From Impatiens glandulifera (taxonomy: Eukaryota > Streptophyta > Magnoliopsida > Ericales > Balsaminaceae), in NCBI RefSeq assembly GCF_907164915.1, contig NC_061869.1, positions 11,333,721 to 11,397,720 of the forward strand: DNA of 64,000 bases, given 5' to 3'. The notes beneath the pieces were generated by a model. It was not told the DNA's origin and did no database searches. It saw only the letters and a program-made list of their open reading frames with translations. Below, one piece after another: positions 1 to 9,289 of the stretch. Both the position numbers and the translations under genes were made by a program. How positions within the stretch are numbered: the first letter of the stretch is position 1; each line of letters begins with the position of its first letter.

Positions 1-270
1 TTATTTATTAAAATATTTTAATTTTTTTTTTTATAAATTTTAAATAAAAAAACATATTATAATTTAATTTAATAAACTAAAACCAAAAAAACCTGCCTTT
101 TCATTAATTAGGTTTTTTTATCAAACAAGAGAATATCCTTCAAATAAATATGCCCATGAAAATCATACTACTTTTCTAGGAATACAGACAATATATATAT
201 ATATACCATTGTTTTTAGGATATTTTATATAATAATAATAGACTAAAGTTAAACCTTTCATGTTTTTCCA
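1..270. other. AT-rich sequence, no gene seen
   Basis: Very AT-rich sequence with a short TA run near 190-205. No coding or RNA feature is visible. Confidence 0.6.
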
Positions 271-594
271 GCTGAATTCATCGAAGGTAGTTATAAGAAT
301 ACTGATATTAACATCAAAGTTCTAACATTCGACGATATTATAGTCCACAAAAAAGAATTTGAAGAGGGACAAATAATTTTACAACATATAAAAATGTCTG
401 TCAACCAATTATAAAACTTAACTTTAATTTAAAGTTTTATTTTGCTCAAAACGTCATACAAAGACCAATCATGGATTTATCAGGAACACAAAATCAAAGT
501 ACTATTTTATAAAAGGACCTGACATTTCATATCCAACCTTTGTGTACATTCAAGATTCTAATATAGACTATATTTTTCAATTACTCTTTTTTTT
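271..594 (+). pseudogene. Decayed coding remnant, unidentified (possibly viral)
   Basis: Two overlapping-style open stretches read like real protein. The first (271-414, 47 codons) ends in TAA. The second continues from about 428 in the +1 frame and carries a well-formed aromatic-rich stretch, including KGPDISYPTF, up to the T-rich run near 590. The two parts look like one ancestral reading frame broken by an indel of about one base. The residue composition (charged first half, hydrophobic/aromatic second half) is unlike chance translation of the AT-rich flanks. It runs opposite to the pararetroviral relic next door, so it is either a rearranged piece of the same virus (a movement- or coat-type region would be the guess) or an unrelated old gene. 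I do not recognise the family, and the link to the virus is inference only. Confidence 0.4.
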
Positions 595-960
595 ACATGG
601 TAGGATAGTTCGTCGACATGATCAACACATAATGGGATTAGCCTATTAGTCTAAACTTGAAAGCATAAAATAAATAAGGAGAAATAATAGAAACGTACCA
701 GAACCAAATACTAAATTGAACGAACACAACGTAGTTCACACTTTTATTTATCAAAATGAATTATTTTACAGGAGAGTGAGAAAGAGTGATAGAGAGAGAG
801 TACAACTAGTACAATAGAGACTAGAGGGGTCTTTTTCGCCTCCCATACTAAATGGAAAGGAACAACAATTTAAAGGAATTTTTTTTACAAAAGTTAAAAA
901 TGAACAATGAAAGTCGGGATTCCCAGGATAATGCTTTTCTGCACATTCCGAATCTTGTCT
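595..960. other. Intergenic, no gene seen
   Basis: Contains a purine-rich GA stretch (about 775-805) and otherwise ordinary AT-rich sequence. No coding signal is seen. Confidence 0.5.
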
Positions 961-1004
961 TTCGCTTATTGCAGATCTTTCCTTATTTAATTTTTTATTT
1001 GGCT

Positions 1005-2009
1005 TGAGGAGGATGATCCAACTTCCTTCTTGGATATTTTTTCAACCAATGTCTCTTTGATTGCCTCAAAGATGTCTTCTATTCCAACATCACTTTGAGC
1101 ATATTATAAATAATCAGATGCCATGGTTGAATCAGATTTATTGAATTTATTATCATCTTCAAATTTAGACATAAAGTCTTTCTTCATTTCTTCAATATAT
1201 GCAGATATCATTTGTTCTTTTGTTAGGTTCTCTAACCTCATCTTGAATTTTTTGGAGATATAATCAAACAGAGACGGAGCCTCAGCTACTTGTCGTCTTT
1301 CCTCATATAAGCTTATTTATTGATTTAGGAGGTCCATTGTTTCCTTCCTGAATCGTTCATTCTTATCCGAGTATATTATCATCATTTTATCCCAAAATTT
1401 GTAATGAGATGTTCTGAATAAACAAGGGGTTCCTGTTTTGGTATAACCAAACTCTAGTACCCATTTCTAAATCTAAGAATGGAGAATTCTGTGAAGAAGA
1501 AGTATGAAGCTATTCCTTCAATGTATAAGTTTGCTTCTTGTTTCTTCAAAAGTTGTGGGGAGATATCGCTCCATTTATTAAAGAAGATTTTAATTTCTTC
1601 TGGTAGAATTTTTGGACTAGAACCAAAACAGTAAAACCAGTTTATAAACCAGTGGGGGTATGTCTCTTATATAAACATTTGCGCATACCTTAATGAACCA
1701 GGAATGTTTGTATTTATTATTTTCGTAATTAAGTGCCTTAGTGAAGGCATCACAGTAATCCCAATAATTGAATTTAATTGTTGTTGTTTTATTAAACGAT
1801 AATTCTCTTTCTTTCGTTGTGAATACTCCCCAATCTTCTAAGGATATTGCCTTTTTTATGATCATTTTGCTGAAATTATAAATTTCTTTATTTGTGCCAG
1901 AGAAGTGTGATATTTCACACGATCCGCTTTGAACAAATATTTGTTCGTAAAATATCCGGGACTTATAAGTCCTTGATGTTGTGGACGAATTATCCAAATA
2001 CCTCTGCAT
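1005..2009 (-). pseudogene. C-terminal region of the pararetroviral polyprotein
   Basis: An open stretch of 130 codons (2009-1617) includes a tryptophan-rich piece (NYWDYCDAFTKAL, then KHSWFIKVC). After stops, coding-like sequence resumes at about 1245-1005 with a charged, helical segment (MISAYIEEMKKDF) ending in a Ser-rich tail. The position downstream of RNase H fits a terminal domain or separate terminal ORF found in some plant caulimovirid-type insertions. Function is unknown. Stops at 1617-1619 and within the tail show decay. Confidence 0.5.
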
Positions 2010-2619
2010 TATTGTTCATGGCTCATTTTTCCATCTGAGGTCTTTTTCTTCTAGGATAAATAATTTCTCTGTATTCATTTCCTGTAAATCCAATATTACT
2101 GGATTATGTTTCATCATCGCAAAGTATTTTGGCGTAAGTGGGCTGATCTTTTAGACTCTCGGTATCTTGAGAGAGATCCATTTCTATGAGCTTTTATTTC
2201 CCATGTTGAGATATAATCTCTAGTGTCCTATCTCGGCCTCTTACTTTAAGAGAGGATGGTCCTTTCCTCTATTAGAGAAAGGTTCAAAACCCCTTATGCT
2301 CATTCCTATAAATTTAAAAATTCACGAGTCAAAAATCAAAAAGATTATTATCTTTCCCCTTTTTATACGCTATTTCAAAATTAAATGGGGCCAAATGAGT
2401 TTTCCATCTAGCAAACATTTGTTTCGATATATCATGTTTAAAATCTTTTTAAAACATAAATTTAGTTGCGTTGCAGTCTGTTAATATAATAAATTTTGAT
2501 TATATAAATTATCTTGAAATTTTAAAACACATTTTACTATAACAAGTATTTCTTTGGCGACTGTTGCATAATTCTTTTAGAATTCGTTCCATTTTCCATA
2601 ATGGAATCTGACAAGATAA

Positions 2620-2700
2620 ATTTGTCTTATTTATGGATTTATTTAAGTCAATATTCCTCTGAATCCTATATCAGACGCATCAGTTTCAATTACCTTTTCC
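2620..2700 (-). pseudogene. RNase H start of the pararetrovirus
   Basis: The minus strand reads VIETDASDIGF near 2694-2662. This matches the first catalytic Asp motif (TDAS) of the RNase H domain that follows RT in pararetroviruses and Ty3-type elements. The remainder down to about 2300 is too decayed to assign residues. Confidence 0.6.
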
Positions 2701-2963
2701 TAGTTTGGGTTACTTATCATTAAACAAGGAAGTACTTTGATCTGAGTTTTTATTCTTTTAATTGCTTATGTAGGGTGATTTGACCATAGTATATGATTTC
2801 TCTTCATCCCATTATAAAAGATTGTTGTATCTTTTGTTAAAATCTTATAATAGGGAGCCACATAATTAAGGCTCCCTAAGAATCTTTGTAATTGTATTTT
2901 ATCAGTAATTTTGTTTAGGAATTTTTCTAAAAATTGTATATTTCTATTAATATGAATAATATT

Positions 2964-3633
2964 TCATTTCTCAATGATATGGCCTAAAAATCTTATTCTT
3001 GTCTGGAAAAGTTCCATTTTTGGCTTAGAAATTACTAAACTGTTTTGAGTAATTATTGTTTTAAACATATTTAAATGTTCAAAGTGAGTTTCAATTGTTT
3101 TTGAATAAACTAGTATATCATTAATATAAACGATTATGAATGTACTATAAGGATTGAAAATATTATTCATTATCTTCTGAAATTCTGAGGGGACATTTTT
3201 TAATCCAAATGGCATAACATTCCATTCATAATGTCCAATAGAGACATTAAAAGTTGTTTTATACCTAACAGACTTTTCAATCTGAATTTGCCAATATCCT
3301 GATTTTAAATCAAAATTTAAAAATATTAAACTATCATATAGTCTGTCTAGTAAGTCTTTTTTTATTAAGAATTGGATCTTTAATCCATTTTAATACCTTG
3401 TTGAAGGGTCACGTATGAATCTTGGGACACCCCTTTCAATTTCCGAGTGTTTAATCATGGTAGAAAACTTTACATGACCAAGGGGATTGTGATGGACTTA
3501 GTAGCCCTTTTTGTAAAAGAGTATCTATCTCTTTTTTACATAATTCTAGATATTCTGAATTCATTTGGCAAGGTCTTTGCTTTGTAGGAATATTACTCTC
3601 ATTAAAAGAATCTTTATAAGGTAGTGAAACCAT
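2964..3633 (-). pseudogene. Reverse transcriptase remnant of the pararetrovirus
   Basis: Two open stretches represent one RT domain. The upstream stretch (3633-3451) has the fingers region ending in SQSPWSCK. The downstream stretch (3215-2964) begins MPFGLKNVPSEFQ and includes the polymerase core. The region between them, and the join after 3451, carry frameshifts and stops. The catalytic Y-x-D-D box reads Y-I-N-D, so the first catalytic Asp is Asn, consistent with a single G-to-A (GAT to AAT) change. Together with the broken frame this means no active polymerase. The LGHIIEK end leads towards the RNase H remnant. Confidence 0.75.
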
Positions 3634-4119
3634 ATGTTTCTTTCTATCCCAAAATACATTAGGATGCTCATTATAAATGTCTATTGAAATTTGATCTCTT
3701 AGTAAATAATTTTTTATTTGATCTCATATGGGGTGTCCTAATTGTTCATCAATTGTTGCAAGACTTATTTCTTGTTTAAAAAAATATATTTAATCTTGTT
3801 TTGCTTTGATATTGTCATATATACTATGTAACATTTTAATAAATGTTTCAACAATAAATTCTAGAAAAATATCATTTTCTTGAAAAGTTCATGCAATGCA
3901 TTTACTATCAATTTTCTTAATTGGATAAATTGTATTTAAAAATTGGGTACCAAGTATGACCTGGTTAGAAATATCTTTAGCAAGTATAAAACTTTGGACA
4001 ATTCACTTGTTATCATTACATAAGTAGGCTTTAGGAAGTTTATATTGGATTTAGAATTTATCTCCACCTGCATGCCACATAATATGACTTGTTTTATAAA
4101 AATATCTAGTAAGAATTAA

Positions 4120-4180
4120 TCATTCTTGTATAATATTTAGATCTGCTCCGCTATCAACAAGAGCAGTAAACAACTCTGTA
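4120..4180 (-). pseudogene. Aspartic protease motif of the pararetrovirus
   Basis: The minus strand reads ALVDSGADLNII around 4164-4129, the D-S-G-A active-site loop of retropepsin-type proteases. In caulimovirids this protease lies just ahead of the reverse transcriptase, as here. The surrounding frame is broken, so only the motif is supported. Confidence 0.7.
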
Positions 4181-4538
4181 TAATGATTATCTATCAAAAG
4201 TGATATTTTTATTTGTCATTTTTGGGATTTGATCATTTCTATTGTGGATAGGAAATTTTCTGAAAAGATGTTTTCTTCAATTTATATTTTCTCTTTATAT
4301 CATAAGTTTGATTGTTTTCTTGAGTTTTATTCTTTAAGTTTAGTGATTCTGGATTTCTGTAAAATATTTTTCTTTTTTAATATTTTAATTTCTTCTTTAA
4401 GATTATTTATTTTTTTTAAAGATTTTGGATAGATATACTATCTTCTTTGTTTTGATATTTGTTCCTAAGTTGGTTCATTACCTCAGTCATATTATAAGAT
4501 TTATTATAATTTAAAATATTGTCTTCTATTTCTTCTCC

Positions 4539-4766
4539 TTAAGAGGACGAAGTTTCTTTTTCAGTATTGAACTGATATATGATTTGCATTCTTAATTCTG
4601 GATCCATATTTGCTTTTAGTAATTTAAAAGCATGATTAGAGGTTAAAACATTAACTTTCATATCTGAGAATTGGGACATGATTCTATATAATTCCAATTT
4701 TTCGATATTTTGATTTTGATCAATGCTATTAAATTCTTTCTTGGGACATTTAATCCCGATTGACAT
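4539..4766 (-). pseudogene. Unassigned segment of pararetroviral polyprotein
   Basis: A 75-codon open stretch lies between the zinc knuckle and the protease. It is rich in Asp, Glu, Asn and Gln, with a helical middle part (HAFKLLKANMDPELR) and a Ser/Glu tail. Its position suggests a linker or accessory part of the polyprotein. I see no catalytic motif and cannot name a domain. Confidence 0.35.
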
Positions 4767-4950
4767 GGCTCATCTTCGGAGTCTTCTGAGCTTAATTCAT
4801 AAATATTCTCATTATTTAGAACATCTAGTTCAGAATTACTAATTGTTTAATCTGAGTAGAGTTTTTCAAATTCTGAGTTTGGAAGAATTTGAATAATTAA
4901 TCTTTTTGTGTCTTTTGGGATTTCAAGATTATTAATTTTTTTTTCTTTGC

Positions 4951-4995
4951 CTAACGGTATTTTGTTGTGTGTCCAAATTTTTCACATTTGTGGCA
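4951..4995 (-). pseudogene. Zinc-knuckle remnant of the pararetrovirus
   Basis: A CHKCEKFGH motif reads on the minus strand, matching the C-x2-C-x4-H start of a retroviral-type CCHC nucleic-acid-binding knuckle. The position of the last Cys holds Arg (codon CGT, 4956-4954), and a stop codon follows at once (4953-4951). The knuckle is therefore inactive as written. It sits upstream of the protease and RT remnants, the expected order for a capsid/nucleocapsid region. Confidence 0.65.
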
Positions 4996-5049
4996 TTTCC
5001 TATTACTTTTGAAATTTTTTATCTTGTTGGGAATTTTTATGACATTGAT

Positions 5050-6613
5050 GCCTATCGACTTGCTTTTTCAAGAAAATAATTACATTTTTTTATAAAAAAT
5101 ATAACATGCTTCTAATTAACCACTTTAATAAATATGTTTTAATACATTCAATATTTAATCTTTTAAATAAAACTTTTTTCATAAATCCTATAAGTTTTTC
5201 TTATAATTCTTAATTGATTTCCCTTTAACTTCAACATGAAAGCTTCAGGTTTAGGTAGGTTATTTCATCTTAATTACTAGTTAGCTTTTATTTTTACACT
5301 AATTAGAGCTTGTTTGAGATCCTAGCTGTATTTTGGGTTTTAAAAAAGAATTGATAAAAAAAAAACAAGTTATTTGTGTTATAATTTCAATTTGTTTAAT
5401 TATTAAAATATTTTTATATTTAAAATTTAAATTTAATAAAAAAAATATTTTAGTTGATAAAATAAATAATTTAATTATAAAAATGATTATGATGTTATAA
5501 AAAATTAAAATTATTGAGAGTGATAATATTATTGAGATAGTGACTTATAGTTTATCAATGTAACAATATCAAGTTTTATATTTCAACAGTGATTATCCAA
5601 ATTAAAAAAAAAAATGTGACACTCATTTTCTCTCTATTTTTTTTAAAGTCTCCCATTTTTTTTCTTAAACTTATAACTTAAAATAGAGTAAAAATTGAAT
5701 TGGAGATACTTACACTTTAAATAACACTCTCTCATTAAGCTATATTAATAAATATGTTGAATACACTCAAAGTTCATATATTTTTTATTCACACACATAA
5801 TTATTATTAACTTTTAATTTTGATTTAACTACAAAAATACTAAATATATATCATGAGTATTTATTTATTTTTTAAAATTATTATGTGGACTACATTTATA
5901 GACCTGACTTCTAAGATTGGATGGTTACATAATGAGTAGGGCCTTTATTTTATATATATATAGTGTACCATCGAAAACAGCTAGCCCCAATTTATAGGAC
6001 TGAGTCAATTTATTTAGTATAAAAATATTTATTATATTCTTTTAAAGCAAAGAAACAAAAACAGTTTTTTTTTTATAAATATCATAATTTGATGGAAGAA
6101 AAGTATAGTTGTTAATGTGTCATTTTCCATTTTAATTAGAGTACTTTTTTTTAATGTCAATTGAACTAAAATGAAAAAAAAAAATCATATGTTGACTCTA
6201 AGAGATTGTTTGATATTATTTTTTTTATTGATTTTTTTCCAAAACATAATATTTTCCTTTTTTATTTCATCTATTTTACCATTCTTTTTATCCATAAAAT
6301 ATTAAAATGTATTTTATTTAATATTTTCATCCCATATTTTAATCTCATTCATAATATCACTAAGTTCATCAAAAAAATATTAAAATACCTTTTAGTTACA
6401 AATTTATTATTATATATTAATACCATTTATTTATTTATTTTACCTAAAAAAATCCTTTCTCAAAATTACCATATATCATAACTATTTAAATAACACATCA
6501 CCAAACAAAGCCTAAGATATGAAAAGAAAACATTAATAACTTATTCAATGAAAATTGTCCAAAAAAACATGTTCAAATAAGATCAATTTATCCACTAAAA
6601 ACACTCCCTATAA
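5050..6613. other. AT-rich intergenic region, no gene seen
   Basis: Long A and T runs and many stops in all frames. The open stretch at 6206-6481 is Phe/Ile-rich low-complexity translation and is not considered a gene. Confidence 0.6.
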
Positions 6614-7147
6614 GGGAAATTTGAGGAAATGACCTTAACGAGGGTTTAAATGCGCGGGTCATCAGCGCATAAATTACTTAAAAAATTTTGACGAAAATAC
6701 TCATTTCGCGTAACGCGAAGGGAAGGAGAAGGAAAGCCTGTGAAACTACCCCGTCGCGTAACGCGAATGCACAATCATTATGCGAAGCGGCACGATCTTC
6801 ATGCGAAGGGGCACGATCGTCACGCGAAGGAGCACGATCGTCACGCGAAGGAGCACGATCGTCACACGAAGGAGCACGCTCTTCATGCAAAGGAGCACGA
6901 TCTTCCCACGAAGGGGCACGATCGTCACGCGAAAGAGCACGATCTTCACGTGAAGGGGCACGATCGTCACGCGAAGGGCACGATAATTCTGGACTTTTCA
7001 CATACTTTTTCTTCACAAGACGATCCTGTTATTCGCGTTACGCGACGAGATAATTTCGTCGAAGTGATCATTTACGCAATTAAATTTATACGCTAATCAT
7101 CGACGCCTTTAAAAGATTTTTTAAGATCATCTCGTCAAATTTCACCC
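6614..7147. mobile_element. MULE-like non-autonomous element (MITE-like)
   Basis: The left end (from GGGAAATTTGAGGAAATGAC) and the reverse complement of the right end (from GGGTGAAATTTGACGAGATG) are related over roughly 60 bases, so they form diverged terminal inverted repeats. GGGAAATTTG-type ends are common in plant Mutator-like elements. The flanks 6604-6613 (CTCCCTATAA) and 7148-7157 (CTCAAAATAA) match at 7 of 10 positions, a possible decayed 9-10 bp target duplication. The interior is GC-rich and holds a 21-bp minisatellite plus three TCGCGTAACGCGA-type palindromes. No transposase is encoded. Confidence 0.55.
6791..6978. repeat. 21-bp minisatellite, about nine units
   Basis: Nine contiguous units follow the consensus CACGATCGTCACGCGAAGGA plus G. 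Boundaries fall every 21 bases from 6791, and the last unit is one base short. Variation is mostly C/T and G/A changes. Because 21 is divisible by three, several frames on both strands stay open and give heptad-like translations such as SRDDRAP. That is a property of the repeat rather than evidence of a gene. Confidence 0.85.
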
Positions 7148-7190
7148 CTCAAAATAACCCTTTCTTTGAAAAAAAAAATATCAATCATAT

Positions 7191-7340
7191 CACTTTTTAA
7201 TTAATTCATTACCCCGAAAGATATAAAAAGAAAACATTAATTAGAATAGGCCAATCAAAAATGTCTAAATAAGACCACTTTTTAATTAATTCATTACCCC
7301 GAAAAGATATAAAATGAAAACATTAATTAGAATAGGCCAA
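7191..7340. repeat. Tandem duplication, 85-bp period
   Basis: A block of about 64 bases (7191-7254, starting CACTTTTTAATTAATTCATT) recurs at 7276-7340 with few differences. Confidence 0.8.
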
Positions 7341-7727
7341 ATTAAGATCCGTGTGGTACATTAAACACTTTAAACTTTATTTAAATAACCCAAATATAAA
7401 CAAATATTTTTTTAATTTTTTCTCCTTTGCCTAATCACTTGTTCATTAACTAAAATACAAAAATAATTTATATTTTAAATTATTATTTTAATTTTATCAT
7501 TATATATTAATACCTTTAAATTTTATTTTTTTGAAAATATCCACACTCTTTAAAGTCACCACCAACTATTAATATCAATTTTTTTACAAGGTATTATCAA
7601 AATTCATGCTAATAAAAAATAGAAAAAGACATATACTAAAATTGAGATTATTTAATCACTAACAAGATTCATTTATTGATAAAATGAACATCATTTCCTA
7701 AATAAACAATAAGTGATCAATCGGAGA
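7341..7727. other. 3' flank of the first NHL gene
   Basis: AT-rich sequence downstream of the minus-strand NHL gene. It will include that gene's 3' UTR; no other feature is seen. Confidence 0.5.
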
Positions 7728-8387
7728 TTAGACGGCGACGGTACATCGCCGGTAAAGCTGATACTTAACCGATGAAAACACAACAACACCATCATTATTA
7801 CTAAATTTACCTCTAAAATCCATATTAGCATTACAAACAACATGAAAATGATACTTACGAGTCGTAAACGAACCAATCTTCCATCGAACATGTCCATCAA
7901 TCTTAATAACAAGATTAATAAACCCATTTGACTGATCCCATCTAAGAACAGGAACATTATACGGAGCAATCGGTACGTTACCTCCATTAATAAACAATGA
8001 CCAAACATTAGTCTCTTTATGATCCTGATAAACTCGAGGAATTGCAGTTTGATAAGTGATTTGTTGTTCCTTGTACTCTGCATAAATACCCAGATCGTCA
8101 TAATAGATGCCGGAGACCTTGTTAGGGTTTTGAGAAGCTATGGTGATCTGTAAAGTGGAATTGAGAAGATTTGGAGGAGATGTTGAGAGGTTGAAGATGA
8201 AGACGGTTGCATCTTGAAGGAGGAATTTAGGTTTTTGAGGGTGAGCGAAACGTATGATTAGGATGAATGATATGATGGTTAAATTGAACATGATTAAGAC
8301 GATTAGCCTCGTCTTCTTTCTTGTATTTTGATTTGTAAGATTCACTAGAGGCCTTGGAATTGTTAAGGTATCGTCGTCGGCTGCCAT
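7728..8387 (-). CDS. NDR1/HIN1-like (NHL) LEA_2-domain protein
   Basis: Encodes an intact 219-residue protein in one exon. A short basic cytosolic N-terminus (NTRKKTR near residue 23) is followed by one transmembrane helix (about 29-47) and the FAHPQKPKF junction typical of the family. The extracytosolic LEA_2 (LEA14-type) beta domain comes next. Family signatures are visible: NPNKVSGIYYDDL (about 87-99), RVYQDHKETNVW (about 117-128) and IDGHVRWKIG (about 162-171). Several NxS/NxT sequons lie in the outer part. Members are plasma-membrane proteins linked to defence signalling, senescence and abiotic stress; the specific role here is inference from family. The ATG at 8387 is the first in frame and gives the usual family length. 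The 5' leader is CT/GA-rich. It is clearly related to, but well diverged from, the two NHL copies downstream. Confidence 0.88.
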   Translation of the reverse strand: MAADDDTLTIPRPLVNLTNQNTRKKTRLIVLIMFNLTIISFILIIRFAHPQKPKFLLQDATVFIFNLSTSPPNLLNSTLQITIASQNPNKVSGIYYDDLGIYAEYKEQQITYQTAIPRVYQDHKETNVWSLFINGGNVPIAPYNVPVLRWDQSNGFINLVIKIDGHVRWKIGSFTTRKYHFHVVCNANMDFRGKFSNNDGVVVFSSVKYQLYRRCTVAV

Positions 8388-9289
8388 TTTTGTGATGGTT
8401 TGATTTCTAGAGAGAGAAAGAGAAAGAATGAAGTTGTGGACTGTGGTGGAGTGTGGACTGTGATGGCGGCTAGATATTATTAAATTTATTAATATTTTAT
8501 TTATATTAATTTTTTGAATGAATTTTTTTATAGAAAAAAAAATATAACTTTTTTTTTTAAACTTAAACCCATGTCAAACTAATGATTGTTTCCCATTTTT
8601 ATTAAGTCTAAAATTTTACATTTAAATTGGTAGTGTCAAATAGACATGATGCTTGTTCCATGACTTTGTTTTATGTTTTGGTCAAAAAGTTTATTTTTTG
8701 GGGGGAGAAGTAGGTTATTTGGATTTTATTTTATTAAATTATTATAATATTTTATTTTATTTGAATTTAAAAAAAAAAAAAAAGAGGGAATAAAGATATT
8801 TTAGTTGATGAAAGAGAAATTTGATTGTTAGAACGATACACTCATAATAAAATATAATTTATAAAAATAGGAATAAATTTCTATAAATATCTATATAAAA
8901 AAACCAACATTGTAGGAAAGTAACTCTAACATGATTCTTCCATTATTGTATGATACTTCCATTATTTTAGTTATATCACAATATATATATATTAAAATTT
9001 TAGTTACTTAATTTATAAATTAATTTTAAATAATTAAAATTAAAGCCAAAATATGATTAAATAATTAATTAAATTAATTATTATAACAATTAAATCTCAA
9101 TAAATTAAGATAATGGTTAAGAAAAATAAATAAAATAATTTGGGATGTAAATTATACTCATTTTATCTTAAATTAATTTAAGAAAATCAAGAGGAGTTAA
9201 AATAAATAATTTAGGATAAAAGTTGTATCCATTTTACCAAATATTATTTATTAAACCCTAAAAATATACAAAAATAAAAATAAAATAAA
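8388..9289. other. NHL promoter region and AT-rich spacer
   Basis: Begins with the GA/CT-rich leader of the NHL gene (about 8405-8430), then AT-rich sequence with no further gene. Confidence 0.45.

Larger units (their letters stand above)
960..5000 (-). mobile_element. Endogenous pararetrovirus relic (Caulimoviridae-like)
   Basis: On the minus strand, reading from 5000 downwards, remnants appear in polyprotein order: a zinc knuckle (4995-4954), an unassigned acidic stretch (4766-4539), an aspartic protease DSGAD motif (4155-4141), reverse transcriptase (3633-2964), the start of RNase H (2691-2661), and a C-terminal domain (2009 to about 1005). No integrase and no LTRs are seen. That, plus the character of the RT stretch (GLKN.PSEFQ, then IVYIND), fits a caulimovirid rather than a Ty3/gypsy retrotransposon. 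The frame is interrupted many times by stops and indels, so the copy cannot be expressed as a whole. The exact genus (petuvirus-like or florendovirus-like) cannot be settled by eye. Confidence 0.75.

Noticed and set aside
6791..6978. CRISPR-like array
   Set aside because: Units are directly adjacent with no unique spacers, and the DNA is plant nuclear.
6678..7096. Overlapping open frames of more than 70 codons on both strands
   Set aside because: They are caused by the 21-bp repeat, whose length is divisible by three; no domain or start context supports a gene.
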